From a virus, in the IMG/VR virus record IMGVR_UViG_3300021376_000078, positions 1-54,586 of that record: a stretch of DNA of 54,586 bases; one strand, written 5' to 3'. A program made the translations under genes and the position numbers. Of the stretch, positions 27,990 to 38,237 are shown piece after piece. Positions within the stretch are counted from its first letter, which is position 1, and every line of letters starts with the position of its first letter. The notes under the pieces are model-generated. The model was not told the DNA's origin and made no database searches. It saw only the letters and a program-made list of their open reading frames with translations.

Positions 27990-29158
27990 CTTGTTACCTT
28001 AAAATAATAATTGTTATCAAAAATTTTTACAACGTCACCACCGTTTTCTTCAACTTTTACAACTATTCTATAAAATCTTTCTGGTTGAAATGAGTTCATC
28101 CATATGTTAAAATAATTACCTTCTGAATCACAACTAATTTTTGATCCTGTTACATCAAATGGTAGTATTACTTCATCTGTATATGCATCTCTTACTTCAT
28201 AATATGAAGAAGATGGTAAATAATAATTTACTATGTGGTATGATTGTGTTGTATAATTTTTTTCTGGATATCTTTTATTTGCATATATTCTTATTTTTGC
28301 TTTTTCTTTTTCTGCATAAAATTTTTTTAATTTTACATTTATTGATAAATTATCAAAGTTTGCAGATAATAAACTTCCAGTGGTAAATGATTGGTCGTCC
28401 CAAACTACATTAAGTCTTGGAACATAAATTGTATTACTATCTGTACCAAAAAATTTTAAACTATTTAATGGATCCAATGATGTTTCTTGTTCTGCACTAA
28501 ATTTTAATATAAATCCATCATTTACTATTTTTCCAGATCCAGTTACCCATTTTTTTACAATATCGGTAACATCCATGTATAAATCTGCAGTTTCAAAACT
28601 GTAATTTTGTACACATTCCAAGTTATCGTAATCCCACCATGTTCCACCGCCTTTTTTATTGTAATATGATGATGTAACATTTGCAGATAAATTTGAACCA
28701 AATAATACGGCAGCATCAACCCATGTTTGTGAAATATTATCCCATTCAAATGAAGATGTTGCAGGTGGTATTTCCCATTCAGTACCCGTATTCATTGATG
28801 TTCTATATTTCCAAGAAGCACCATCTTTTGTTATGGGAACATGATTATATTTTCCAGTACCATTTATCCAAGAACTGCTTAAAGGATACGCATATATTGA
28901 GTATTCTTGTGGAATTTCTCTTGCATCTGCTGAACGTAAAGATAAATAATATTTAGCATTTTGTGAAATTTTACCAGCATTTATGTTTTGTTCAATTTCA
29001 GTTACATCAAATTTAATCAATATCCGGCTATTATACAATGATCCAGTTATATTTTTGTATTCATGTTTTAGTTCAAGTATTGAATCAATACCGCTATTTA
29101 AATTTACACTTTCTTCGTATAATGTTGTATCTTTAACTGGATATATTGAGTATATCAT
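27986..29158 (-). CDS. Virion protein with DNRLRE-like N-terminal domain, 390 aa
   Basis: The N-terminus (KDTTLYEESVNLNSGIDSIL, then SRILIKFDVTEI) resembles the DNRLRE beta-sandwich found in secreted bacterial proteins, where a short DT-x-(L/V) head precedes a (L/I)-x-F-D strand. Around residues 190-215 a second landmark (LYMDVTDIVKKWVTGSGK) is also typical of that family. The rest is beta-rich with no catalytic motif. It directly follows the gp6-like gene, so it is probably a baseplate or fibre-attachment protein. The DNRLRE relation is tentative. Confidence 0.9.
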   Translation of the reverse strand: MIYSIYPVKDTTLYEESVNLNSGIDSILELKHEYKNITGSLYNSRILIKFDVTEIEQNINAGKISQNAKYYLSLRSADAREIPQEYSIYAYPLSSSWINGTGKYNHVPITKDGASWKYRTSMNTGTEWEIPPATSSFEWDNISQTWVDAAVLFGSNLSANVTSSYYNKKGGGTWWDYDNLECVQNYSFETADLYMDVTDIVKKWVTGSGKIVNDGFILKFSAEQETSLDPLNSLKFFGTDSNTIYVPRLNVVWDDQSFTTGSLLSANFDNLSINVKLKKFYAEKEKAKIRIYANKRYPEKNYTTQSYHIVNYYLPSSSYYEVRDAYTDEVILPFDVTGSKISCDSEGNYFNIWMNSFQPERFYRIVVKVEENGGDVVKIFDNNYYFKVTR

Positions 29159-31074
29159 TAGAACGCCCTCACTCTACCAAGAATATCATTATCTGGATAT
29201 TTGATTTCAAATATAGATGGATCAAGCGATGGGAATATTATACCATTTTTTGTTGCACTATCTAAATCATAAACATTTTTTGAATAACCCAATGCCTGAT
29301 CATACAAATTTTTAAATTTTACATTTACAACAGTTTGAACTCCCTCAACTCTGTCCAATTCTGTAAATACATTACTAATAACAATAGGTTGATTAATTTG
29401 CCATCTTTTTATATCAAAATATTGTTTTAATTTATCTATACATTTTAATATAACTTCATTTCCATTTTGATTTGGCAAAGTTATTATGTCAAATTCAATT
29501 CCAATGTTTATTACATATGCATCTTTTATTTCAATAGCATCGGTAAGTATTCTATATTCGCTAAGATATGTTTTTATATTTTCTTTTGTAGCAGTATTTA
29601 CTTTTGCTAATTTATGGTTTGAATCATAACCTAAAACATAAAATCCTAATGCTAAATTATTTTGTCTTCTATCGCTGTAAAATACATCGTCATAAGTTAA
29701 TTGTGTATTTCTTGTTACATAAGCTTTTGCAATAGAACCGTATTTTTGTGGCATACTATAAGCACGTATTATGTAATCTTCTTTTGTTACTGCTCGATTT
29801 TGTGATGCAAAATAAGAAAGTGCATTTTGTCTTATTTCATTTATATCTTCCTCATTTTTACCGCCATTTGCAGGTTCAGGATTTGTTACAGCAAGACTAC
29901 CTATAACTTGGTTGTAAAGAGTTTGATCTAAACCAGTTTTATCAAGTATTATTTTTCTTTGTCCAATTTGTGTAATTGTATCAGCAGGAACATTATCATT
30001 AATACCACCACCAGATGTGTAACATATTGTTAATTGAGTATTACTTGGTGCTAATCCATAAGTTTTTGTTCTTAAAAAATTTGAAGGATCTATATCCAAA
30101 GAAGGAGATGTTTCTATACCGGTTACAGAATTTCCAACTAAATCGGGATTAGGTATAAATTCTTCATCAACAACATTTGCCAATCCAGGACCAAACATTA
30201 TTTCATGCCTACCATTTGAACCAAATTTTACAGTAAATTTTCTTGTTATTTTTTTTAATTTTAACAAATAAGGAGTTTCATTTCTAAATGTACTTAATTC
30301 TTTATCATTTCTTGGTATATTTGGAACTGCCTCATATATTGTATCTTGTGCAAGATAAGGAACATAATGCCATGTATTACCTTCTTTATCAGTTGCATAT
30401 AAAAATTCTATAGCATTTGGATCTTCTATTACAACTTTATCATATTTTTTTGGTTCAAGAAAATTAAATTCTTGTTTTACAATTTTTCCAGAAACGGCAT
30501 TAACTTGTTTTTTTAATAACCAAAAAGTAATTTCACCGGTTATATCATCAATTTCAAATGGTGTAATTTCTGTTGGACTGAAACTACCACTATACTTAAA
30601 ATCTAAATACTCCGTTGTTCTAAAAACTGCGTTTTCAGTAATGTTACTATTTGATCCATCGGTTGGCAGATCTGAAATAAGTATCATTCCGGGTTCTATT
30701 GCAAATGCGTATGACATATCTGGAACAATTTCTGTACCAGATGTTTTTGATGGAACTAACTGAAATACATCTATTTTTGCATTAGCCGATGAATTTAATT
30801 TTGGCATATACCCAAGAGACTGTGCTAAGTTAAATATATTTCTTTTTTCTGATGCATGTAATATCATTGATTCTTGTAAATTCACATCAGTATAAAAAGA
30901 AAGTACATCACCAACATAAGCAGCCATTTCCATAAACATCATACCAGGAGATGCTTCATTAAAATCTTGGTAAGTATCTGGAAAATAATTTTTTGCAAAA
31001 TCAATAAGATTTGTTTTTAATGAATTAAAATCTCTTGAAAGATAACGAACATCCTTTTTAATCAAATCTGCCAT
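29158..31074 (-). CDS. 6: Baseplate wedge protein, T4 gp6-like (baseplate J family), 638 aa
   Basis: The N-terminus KDVRYLSRDFNSLKTNLIDF, followed by FPDTYQDFNEASPGMMFMEM and YVGDVLSFYTDVNLQES, is a hallmark of T4-type gp6. The central region has the REHY-like assembly part (AVTKEDYIIRAYSMPQKYGS). The C-terminus (INQPIVISNVFTELDRVEGV) matches the wedge-dimer region. In T4, gp6 forms the continuous ring of the baseplate inner part with gp7 and gp53 and drives sheath contraction. It overlaps the gp25-like start by 1 base, the usual gp25-gp6 order. Confidence 0.96.
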   Translation of the reverse strand: MADLIKKDVRYLSRDFNSLKTNLIDFAKNYFPDTYQDFNEASPGMMFMEMAAYVGDVLSFYTDVNLQESMILHASEKRNIFNLAQSLGYMPKLNSSANAKIDVFQLVPSKTSGTEIVPDMSYAFAIEPGMILISDLPTDGSNSNITENAVFRTTEYLDFKYSGSFSPTEITPFEIDDITGEITFWLLKKQVNAVSGKIVKQEFNFLEPKKYDKVVIEDPNAIEFLYATDKEGNTWHYVPYLAQDTIYEAVPNIPRNDKELSTFRNETPYLLKLKKITRKFTVKFGSNGRHEIMFGPGLANVVDEEFIPNPDLVGNSVTGIETSPSLDIDPSNFLRTKTYGLAPSNTQLTICYTSGGGINDNVPADTITQIGQRKIILDKTGLDQTLYNQVIGSLAVTNPEPANGGKNEEDINEIRQNALSYFASQNRAVTKEDYIIRAYSMPQKYGSIAKAYVTRNTQLTYDDVFYSDRRQNNLALGFYVLGYDSNHKLAKVNTATKENIKTYLSEYRILTDAIEIKDAYVINIGIEFDIITLPNQNGNEVILKCIDKLKQYFDIKRWQINQPIVISNVFTELDRVEGVQTVVNVKFKNLYDQALGYSKNVYDLDSATKNGIIFPSLDPSIFEIKYPDNDILGRVRAF

Positions 31075-31604
31075 TAGTAACTACTCTTCGTATTTGGATA
31101 AATTGCACTTTCTAACCTTAAAGCACCGGTATCAGAAATAAATATACGAATCGGTAGATTTATAGGTGTTCCAACTATATTTACCTCCAATTCTATATTA
31201 ATAGTATTAGCAGCATCTTTTATATCACCACTTTCGTCAAGATTAAAATTAACTTTACATTTTATTACATTTAAATAAAATAACCAACGGCTTATTGCAG
31301 ACGTTATTGTACCAGTAATTTTTTCCTTAAATTCTTCTTCATTTGCAATGTTTTCAAAAAGTAAACGTTTTAAATCTGTGCCAAATTCTGGTTGTAAATA
31401 ACGTTCACCTTTTGTTGTCAATAATAACATTTTTAAGTTAGTTAATACTTGTTCATAATTTGTATAAGATTTGTAAAATATTCCATTATTATTGTTAAAC
31501 GGATATGTTACGCCAATTGGGTTGTTTATTTTTTTTTCATTTTTAATATATTGTAAATCACCAATACCACCACTTGGCCTTCTTGTAAAATTAATCATTG
31601 CCAT
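31074..31604 (-). CDS. 25: Baseplate wedge protein, T4 gp25-like (GPW/gp25 family), 176 aa
   Basis: The family signature is visible as LLLTTKGERYLQPEFGTDLK, followed by LLFENI and a C-terminal beta part (VNIVGTPINLPIRIFIS). Length is somewhat above T4 gp25 because of a short N-terminal extension. The first ATG follows GGGAGA by six bases, so I prefer it over the second Met two codons on. This wedge protein nucleates sheath assembly with gp53 and gp6. It precedes the gp6-like gene and follows the 142-residue gene by only 3 bases. Confidence 0.96.
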   Translation of the reverse strand: MAMINFTRRPSGGIGDLQYIKNEKKINNPIGVTYPFNNNNGIFYKSYTNYEQVLTNLKMLLLTTKGERYLQPEFGTDLKRLLFENIANEEEFKEKITGTITSAISRWLFYLNVIKCKVNFNLDESGDIKDAANTINIELEVNIVGTPINLPIRIFISDTGALRLESAIYPNTKSSY

Positions 31605-31607
31605 TTT

Positions 31608-32036
31608 TTATCTCCCTTTTTTTTCATCAATTTTTTTCATAAGATCAGAATAATCTCTTGTTAATGCAGACATAACTTCGTTTGGAATTTCTTGTTGTGA
31701 AAAACCTTGTGGTATTGCAGCACCGTTTCTTTCATACCCAAATCCTTCTGCCATGTCCGCAGTAAAATTAAATTCATTTTCCATATCAGAACTTTCTTGT
31801 AAACTTCTTCTTGTTTCTGCAAGAAGTTCTTGTATAGAACCAAATTCAGTTTTTTGTGTTTTTGGTTTAACAACTTTTTTTGGATTATGTTGTTCTTTGT
31901 ATATTGTCATTCCGTGTTTAAGAGTAGAAACTTCATCCTTTTTTGATTGTTTTTGGGACAATTTTTTATCAAGTGCATAATCTATTTCTTCTCTTATTAT
32001 TGACCGTATTTCTTGTAAAAATTTTTTTGTATCCAC
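31608..32036 (-). CDS. Small charged structural-locus protein, 142 aa (GTG start)
   Basis: The frame remains open into the upstream gene. A GTG at 32034-32036, preceded by TGAGG at six to ten bases, gives a protein starting (M)DTKKFLQEIRSIIREEIDY that no longer overlaps the upstream stop at 32045. This N-terminus is a familiar pattern of small proteins encoded near gp25 in environmental T4-like phages. The body is polar, with KKVVKPKTQKTEFGSIQELL and an acidic C-terminal region. No function is known; an assembly cofactor or minor baseplate protein is possible. Confidence 0.85.
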   Translation of the reverse strand: MDTKKFLQEIRSIIREEIDYALDKKLSQKQSKKDEVSTLKHGMTIYKEQHNPKKVVKPKTQKTEFGSIQELLAETRRSLQESSDMENEFNFTADMAEGFGYERNGAAIPQGFSQQEIPNEVMSALTRDYSDLMKKIDEKKGR

Positions 32037-32044
32037 GATATACC

Positions 32045-35000
32045 TCAAAGGTTTTTTGATTGAAAAACAGTATTTATAGTGTTGATTCTTTGCCAATAAG
32101 TATTGTAAACTGGATATTCTGGATCAGGATTTAATTCAACAAAATCAAAATAGGTTTGCATAACTGGAGTTATTATCCAAGGTGCAGCAATACCAGCTTT
32201 AGTTCTTGCTTTTATTACGTGGTCATTCTTATATCCTTCTGGTCTTCCAATTACAACAAAACCACCTCTATCTGCAGATGGTGGATATCCTGAAAAATCT
32301 GCTAGGTTGGTTAAAAATAAACCCATGGTGTTATTTGAAGTTCCTCTTTTACCATCTGTACTCGTATTTCCACCTAATCGCATTACCTCACCATCCACAT
32401 CCATGCCCGCAACAGACTCAACATGGCCTGTATGAGATATTGTTGCTGCAGGCCAATCTATTATATCAGGATTTAATACTTTTCTTATTAAATCATAACC
32501 AAGTTGTGTTAATTTACCACTTTGTCCTTTTCCATCTTTTTGAAAGTGTATATTTTCAATAAACCAAATTGAATTTATTTTATCTTTGTATTCATTTAAA
32601 TATTCGGGTGTTATTGGGTGTTCAAAATTTTCTCTACCATGTTTTACGTATGCCCTTCGATATACTTCTCGTATAGTAGTACCAACTCCACCTAATAATT
32701 CCCATTTACTTGATTGCCAAGTTTCTTCTATCGTTTCTTCCAATCGTGGTCTATTTAATGGAAAACCACCATTTATTAGTGCCGATTCATTTGATTTAAC
32801 ACTTGTTGTACCTTGTCTATCAAAACCACCTTTTCTTAAAAAGAAATCAGTAGATATTCCACACCAATGTGGTTCGTGAGCCCAGTTTAAATTTATCCTT
32901 GATTTTCTATTAAATGTTCCAACCATTGGATCAATTCTGATTCTACCTTTAACCCAATCTGGTGTAACGGTGTGCACCATCATTAAATGGTGTTCTGTTC
33001 CCGATGATGCAAGTGGTGGAAAATTACCGCTTCCTGGTAATTTATATCTATTTACATATCCAGATTGAAAAAAATTCATAATTATACCAACATCCAATAA
33101 AGAACATTTGTAATCTAGTGGTAATGGTCCTCCGTATTCTGGTATTGGTTTTGTGTCTTTGTTTTTTTTGTTTTTATTATTTAAATTTGTATTATCAAGC
33201 GGTTTAGCATTAGGATCAACATATTCTGGATCAACTTTTTTAGAAAGTCTAAACTTGCTAAGGAGTGTATTCCAATCAGCATTAAATGCTCTTGGAATAT
33301 ATTGACGTATTAAACCTTTACCGGCAACCATATATGGATGTCTAAAACCATATGGATATTGTGTTCCTGGAAGCGCAGAACGGCTGTACTGCCATTCACC
33401 AAACATATCTTCTTGGTTGTTAAAGGTAATATTACCTTGATTGATTCCAGTTCTCCAAATTCGGTATGTATAATTAATTGGTGGTTTTACCCAATCATCA
33501 ACTTTCCCCAATTTTGGATTACCCTTTACATCACTCTCTGATAATTGCATTTTTTTGAGGCTCTGATTATATCTTTTCATGCTAAAAGGAGCGTATTGTT
33601 CATCAAACATGATAAATCTACCAATTCTATCAAAGAATACTGTAACATCACCACCGGTCCATTCACCGCCCACATTTCCCGTAGATCCATATGCAGGTTC
33701 GTTACGATTCCAATTTGATAAATACTCCCACCAAGGACCTCCAGAATCAGACGGTCTGCTGTTACCTGCTACCCAAGTTTCAGCTGGACCATTAGGAGGA
33801 CCTGGATTGAATTTTGAACTCATAGGCCAAAGCCATTGCCAATCGGCAAAAGTGTTAGTATTATGCCACCGTCTGGAATGACCAACACCTTGCAACACAC
33901 CTTTTCCAACAAAATCCTTGGGCATTCCGTTTCCTGGCGCTTTTGGAATATCTCTACCTTTTGATATATTAATAGCAGCTTCTCCAGCTCCTATATCTGT
34001 AACAGGAAGTGTATTATACCAGGCCTTTTTTGCTTCAGCTTCTAGTGCTTTTTGAAGTTTATCCTTCCCACCTTTCTTTTTTGGTTTTTCTTTTTTCTCT
34101 TTACCTTTTCCTTTACGATCACCTTTTCCATTTTTTTCACCTTTTCCTTTACCACCAATATTATCTTGTGCTTTTGGCGGAGGAACTGTTATTTGTTCCT
34201 TTGGTTTTGGTGGTTCTTCTTGAACAATTATGTTATTTTCACTTACTACTTCTTTTTTTTCTAATTTTTCAAATGGTACAGGTATTTTTTCTGCATCTTT
34301 TTGAGCTGTTCCACCATTTTCTAATATAATAGGAATTTCAATATTGTTAATTGTTATTTTTGGTAATCTATCTATTGATTCTTGTGGAAGATTGTCAAAT
34401 TTTTCAAAATTTTTTGATACAATATCTTTTAAATCCAAGGTAATGTCTGATATATTTATTACTTCTTCTTTATCTGGAATAAGAGTAGTTGTATTATCTG
34501 GATTTTGTGCATTTGTTAATTCTGATTCGCCTTCAGGACACTTGTCATCGCCTATGTATACTCCAATGGTTCCAGCTATTACATCTCTATCTGTTCTTTT
34601 AAAGTATTTTTTATTCAATGAACCACCTTGCAATATACCCAATCTAGCATTGGCTCTTTGATATGATGTTTCACCGGTATCTCCACTACATTTACAGTAT
34701 TCAAACTCATTTTTTACGGGAGTTTTATCTCTATATGGTTGGTTTACACCATAATAGATAGTAGATCCATCATCATCATCAAAGTAAACATCACCAACTG
34801 GTGGCACAGTTTTTCCTGTCATTGTATAAATAATATATTTATCCTTTAATTTTTCCGTTGGTTGTGGTTCATCTGGTACATATTTTATTAAATTATGGTT
34901 TAATAATAATTTTGATGTTATCAACTTTTCAACATTTTGCGTTGGTTTTGGTGATATTGGTATCATTACATTTGGAATTTTTACTATTAACTGTTCATTT

Positions 35001-36421
35001 TTTTCGTCTTCAAGTTTTATTTCTGGTTTATCAACCATTACTTTCCAAAATTTTAATGAAGTTGTTTTATCTTTAATTGGAACTTTTAACTCTACATTCT
35101 TTAATAAAATAGTTTCACCTTTAACATCTGCGTTACTATCACTTGTTGTGATTTCACTTGGTTGAAAATCTGCAAATGAATATTCTTTTTCAGGTAAATA
35201 TATTACTTCATCTGATGCTACAATTGGTGGAAGTTGAGCATTTTCAGGCAATGGTTTTGGAAATTCCAATGAATCTATTATTACGGCAGGCATTGTTACT
35301 GATCTAAAAGTTATTGGTAAATTATCCTTTATTTTAATAAATTCATCACCAATAAATTTCATTGGTTCTATCCTAACATCATCTATAATTTCTTTTGGTG
35401 GATCACCAGAAATTGATTGAGGTTCAACAATAAATGGTTCTTTTATTATTTCAAGATCAGGTAATGTAACTTTACCTTCTGATCCACTCGGTATAGTTAT
35501 ACTATCAATTATTATGGGTGGATATTTTATACTTTCTATTTTTGGTCCTTTCGCTCCATTTAAAAAAACATCTGCACCTTTTAATTCAATTCTTTGAATT
35601 TCAACTTTTTCATAAGTAATAGTATCTTTTTTATCTTCTGGTTTTGGATCAGGTATAGGTTCAGTAATATTATCTTCTTTTCCCAGTTGAACATTATCTG
35701 CAGTGTATCTTTTTCTACCTTCAGGACATTTATCATCACCAATATATTGAACTTCATTCCTTTGATTCAATATCCATAGTGGTTCAGTAAAATCAGGAGC
35801 ATATGAAGAATTAGGATTGTTAGGATCTGCATTTTCGGGAAATTTTACATAATATCCCGCTTCTCGTATTACTCGGGCTCTATCCGATCCACCTCTTGGA
35901 GCAAAACCCATTCTTGCATTTGCTCTAATTTCAGCAACATTATCTGGATCACCTTCACATCTACAAAATCTATAACGATGTCTTACTGCGTTTTCATCTA
36001 ATTGTTCATCTCTTGGTAAACTAGCAATTAATGCACCTTCATTTGTATAATACATTTTTGGTTTATGTGGTGTTAAATCTTCATACGGCGATATACCTTT
36101 TTTTAACCAAATATCATAATATAAATACGATGTTTGATCAACAGGAGGATCTACAGGTCTTTGTGGGGGTGGAGTAGTGTCCATACCTGATAAATTATTA
36201 CTAGTATTTGGATTAGTTGGATCTGAATTAGCAAGTGTTGATACATTACCAGTTGATGATTCAGTTGTTTGTGGAGCAGGTGAAGTATTATTTGAATCTT
36301 GCCATTTGCCAGTTAAAATACGCACTCTATCGGCACTAGTTAATGATCTACCTTCACGTATTAATCGAGTTAATGTTTCTTGTGGAGTTTCTTCACGTTC
36401 TATGTCATCTATACCAGCCAT
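32045..36421 (-). CDS. Giant tail protein with duplicated Cys modules and probable C-terminal cell-wall peptidase, 1458 aa
   Basis: The N-terminal half contains two related modules, near residues 98-240 and 530-640. Both contain Y-x-x-C-x-C-x-GD, an ANAR-(M/L)-G stretch and (Y)IGDDKCPEG. A beta-repeat region lies between them and a very Lys/Gly-rich linker near residue 780. The C-terminal part has HWCGISTDFFLRKGG (Cys near 1185) and, later, SHTGHVESV followed by RLGGNTS (His near 1330). This arrangement recalls CHAP/NlpC-P60-like amidases and related Cys peptidases. T4 carries a lysozyme in gp5; here the cell-wall activity would sit in this protein. The Cys-to-His distance is long, so an insertion is implied. 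Function is inferred. Confidence 0.9.
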   Translation of the reverse strand: MAGIDDIEREETPQETLTRLIREGRSLTSADRVRILTGKWQDSNNTSPAPQTTESSTGNVSTLANSDPTNPNTSNNLSGMDTTPPPQRPVDPPVDQTSYLYYDIWLKKGISPYEDLTPHKPKMYYTNEGALIASLPRDEQLDENAVRHRYRFCRCEGDPDNVAEIRANARMGFAPRGGSDRARVIREAGYYVKFPENADPNNPNSSYAPDFTEPLWILNQRNEVQYIGDDKCPEGRKRYTADNVQLGKEDNITEPIPDPKPEDKKDTITYEKVEIQRIELKGADVFLNGAKGPKIESIKYPPIIIDSITIPSGSEGKVTLPDLEIIKEPFIVEPQSISGDPPKEIIDDVRIEPMKFIGDEFIKIKDNLPITFRSVTMPAVIIDSLEFPKPLPENAQLPPIVASDEVIYLPEKEYSFADFQPSEITTSDSNADVKGETILLKNVELKVPIKDKTTSLKFWKVMVDKPEIKLEDEKNEQLIVKIPNVMIPISPKPTQNVEKLITSKLLLNHNLIKYVPDEPQPTEKLKDKYIIYTMTGKTVPPVGDVYFDDDDGSTIYYGVNQPYRDKTPVKNEFEYCKCSGDTGETSYQRANARLGILQGGSLNKKYFKRTDRDVIAGTIGVYIGDDKCPEGESELTNAQNPDNTTTLIPDKEEVINISDITLDLKDIVSKNFEKFDNLPQESIDRLPKITINNIEIPIILENGGTAQKDAEKIPVPFEKLEKKEVVSENNIIVQEEPPKPKEQITVPPPKAQDNIGGKGKGEKNGKGDRKGKGKEKKEKPKKKGGKDKLQKALEAEAKKAWYNTLPVTDIGAGEAAINISKGRDIPKAPGNGMPKDFVGKGVLQGVGHSRRWHNTNTFADWQWLWPMSSKFNPGPPNGPAETWVAGNSRPSDSGGPWWEYLSNWNRNEPAYGSTGNVGGEWTGGDVTVFFDRIGRFIMFDEQYAPFSMKRYNQSLKKMQLSESDVKGNPKLGKVDDWVKPPINYTYRIWRTGINQGNITFNNQEDMFGEWQYSRSALPGTQYPYGFRHPYMVAGKGLIRQYIPRAFNADWNTLLSKFRLSKKVDPEYVDPNAKPLDNTNLNNKNKKNKDTKPIPEYGGPLPLDYKCSLLDVGIIMNFFQSGYVNRYKLPGSGNFPPLASSGTEHHLMMVHTVTPDWVKGRIRIDPMVGTFNRKSRINLNWAHEPHWCGISTDFFLRKGGFDRQGTTSVKSNESALINGGFPLNRPRLEETIEETWQSSKWELLGGVGTTIREVYRRAYVKHGRENFEHPITPEYLNEYKDKINSIWFIENIHFQKDGKGQSGKLTQLGYDLIRKVLNPDIIDWPAATISHTGHVESVAGMDVDGEVMRLGGNTSTDGKRGTSNNTMGLFLTNLADFSGYPPSADRGGFVVIGRPEGYKNDHVIKARTKAGIAAPWIITPVMQTYFDFVELNPDPEYPVYNTYWQRINTINTVFQSKNL

Positions 36422-36432
36422 TACATATCCTA

Positions 36433-37881
36433 TTATGGAACAATATTATCTTCAACTTCATCATCACCTAAAATTGCATCGTCATTTTTAGCAAGGTATT
36501 CATCTTCAGGAGTTAATTCTTTTCTTTCTCCCCATTCATTTGTTTCTTCAGTATCGGTATCTGTTGGAGCCATTTCACCATCATATGATTCATATGTTCC
36601 AACTTGTTCATTTCTTCTTGCACCCGATTGAGCTTCTTCACTTGGACCACCTGAGTTTTCATTTAAGAAAACAAGATTACTTTTTAATGTATCTATTTTA
36701 TCTTTTATTGTATCAACTTCTGAAGATATGCTTAGAAATTTAGACATATTGAGTGGTGGTCCAGTTGTTGGTCCAAGTGCCGTTGGATATGTTGCATTAA
36801 CAATAGTATCTATTAAATCTGTTAATAATGTACATAATTGATTCAACCAAACCATTGTTTTATCACCCAATAAAGCAGGTGAAACAGCATTTACTCCCAA
36901 ATGTATTCTTTTTGCTTCAGCTTCTACAAAATTTTTACCATCAAGGGATATTGATCCTTCAGATGAAAACCCAACTCCTCTTTTTGAAAATCCAATAATT
37001 TCATTTTCTCTTGCATTTAAAATTATTCTTTCGGATGCAAGTAATATCTGATTTCCAGCATATTGTGTATTTCTATATGAATTTATTTTTTTAGAACGAA
37101 TGGATGGGTATGTTCTTGATGCAGGGTTAAACCTTACGGATTGTCCCGATGTTAGCCATATTGACGAATCATCTTTATCTGGATTTTCTATTGTAAAACT
37201 ATTCATTCCTTTTGGTGAAGGATTAGTACCGTTTGAAATTATAGTTATTGGGTTTCCAGATGCACCTTGTCCTGCAGACCAAAGAGGATATACATTGAAA
37301 ATATTTCTTGTATCAATAGTAGATCCAAATCTTATAGATTGTCCCCATCTTCCTTCAAAAATTATATCGCCAGGATATGGTTGTATTGGATAAACGTCTG
37401 TTCTTTCTGGAAAAAAGGGATCAATTTCTTCGCCCGTTTGTAATCTATCTTTTGGTGTATTTGTTATACCATCAGTTGCATTATCTCTATTTTCTTTTGA
37501 ATTTACTCTTTGTCTCAAACTTATTGGAATTTTTGTTACTCCAGGAACACCGTTATGATGAACATGGCTTTGAATTGATATGGGTGCCGTGTAGTAATAA
37601 TCTTGTGAAGGTGATATTGCGTTTGCATATGCACCTGTTGATTTTGTTATTAAAACTACTTCACCTATTATAGGCAAATGTTTTATATTAGAATTAAGTG
37701 GTCTTGCTTCCATCAATGCACCATTTGCCATAGATCCAAATGCTCCTATTAAGGTACATTTAATTTTATACAACCTTTGAGGATCACGATCGGTATAATC
37801 TACGTCCTTAACTTCCGCAGGAAAATACTCATATTCATTTCCATCAAGTATCAGTTTTTGGGTATTGAACAGAACTGCCAA
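36433..37881 (-). CDS. Baseplate hub/spike protein, gp5-like OB-fold (tentative), 482 aa
   Basis: The start is TTG (37879-37881) with AAGGAAG upstream. The first roughly 100 residues (KIKCTLIGAFGSMANGALME, then IGEVVLITKS) look like an OB-fold of the gp5/gpV type. The middle has PGDIIFEGRWGQSIRFGST, a stretch characteristic of hub proteins in environmental T4-like phages. This is followed by IILNARENEIIGFSKRGVGF and ISLDGKNFVEAEAKRIHLG, which fit beta-helical spike strands. There is no lysozyme domain. It precedes the giant tail protein with a probable peptidase domain, which could supply that activity. The gene overlaps the upstream gene by 38 bases. Confidence 0.88.
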   Translation of the reverse strand: MAVLFNTQKLILDGNEYEYFPAEVKDVDYTDRDPQRLYKIKCTLIGAFGSMANGALMEARPLNSNIKHLPIIGEVVLITKSTGAYANAISPSQDYYYTAPISIQSHVHHNGVPGVTKIPISLRQRVNSKENRDNATDGITNTPKDRLQTGEEIDPFFPERTDVYPIQPYPGDIIFEGRWGQSIRFGSTIDTRNIFNVYPLWSAGQGASGNPITIISNGTNPSPKGMNSFTIENPDKDDSSIWLTSGQSVRFNPASRTYPSIRSKKINSYRNTQYAGNQILLASERIILNARENEIIGFSKRGVGFSSEGSISLDGKNFVEAEAKRIHLGVNAVSPALLGDKTMVWLNQLCTLLTDLIDTIVNATYPTALGPTTGPPLNMSKFLSISSEVDTIKDKIDTLKSNLVFLNENSGGPSEEAQSGARRNEQVGTYESYDGEMAPTDTDTEETNEWGERKELTPEDEYLAKNDDAILGDDEVEDNIVP

Positions 37882-38224
37882 TGTTTTCTTCCTTTTGTTC
37901 TTCTTTAATTTCTTCTATGCTTTTTAATAAAGCTTCTTTTTCTTCGTCTGTTAAAAATGAAGACGTTTCATCTCCCTTGTTTGTCATAGCACGTTGTATA
38001 ACTGCTGCCAATTTTACCAAGTGTTCATCATTCTTTACACCTACTTCCATGAAGTCCTTAATTGCTGGTACTAAAATAGCAGCATCACTTATGTTGTTCA
38101 ACATAGGTTTTAAGTCAGCAATAAGAAGGTTTATCTGACGGTCTTTTTTCTTCTGATTATCATATATGTCTTTTAACAAATCAGAAAATTTTTTATTTCC
38201 AAAAAGTTCTTGATCAAAGTTCAT
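37844..38224 (-). CDS. Conserved small tail-locus protein, 126 aa
   Basis: The protein is helical and charged: MNFDQELFGNKKFSDLLKDI at the start, LVKLAAVIQRAM in the middle and a Glu/Lys-rich end (EIKEEQKEEN). I recall related sequences beside gp5-like genes in environmental phages, without an assigned function. It lies between the sigma factor and the hub gene, with a 38-base overlap on the latter. A chaperone-like or assembly role is possible but not shown. Confidence 0.88.
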   Translation of the reverse strand: MNFDQELFGNKKFSDLLKDIYDNQKKKDRQINLLIADLKPMLNNISDAAILVPAIKDFMEVGVKNDEHLVKLAAVIQRAMTNKGDETSSFLTDEEKEALLKSIEEIKEEQKEENIGSSVQYPKTDT

Positions 38225-38237
38225 ATAAATAAATATC

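Noticed and set aside
32068-32080. T4-like late promoter TATAAATAC on the minus strand upstream of the 142-residue gene
   Set aside because: The match is good but single; it lies inside coding sequence, and other structural genes do not show the same orientation of the motif. In an AT-rich genome chance is a real possibility.
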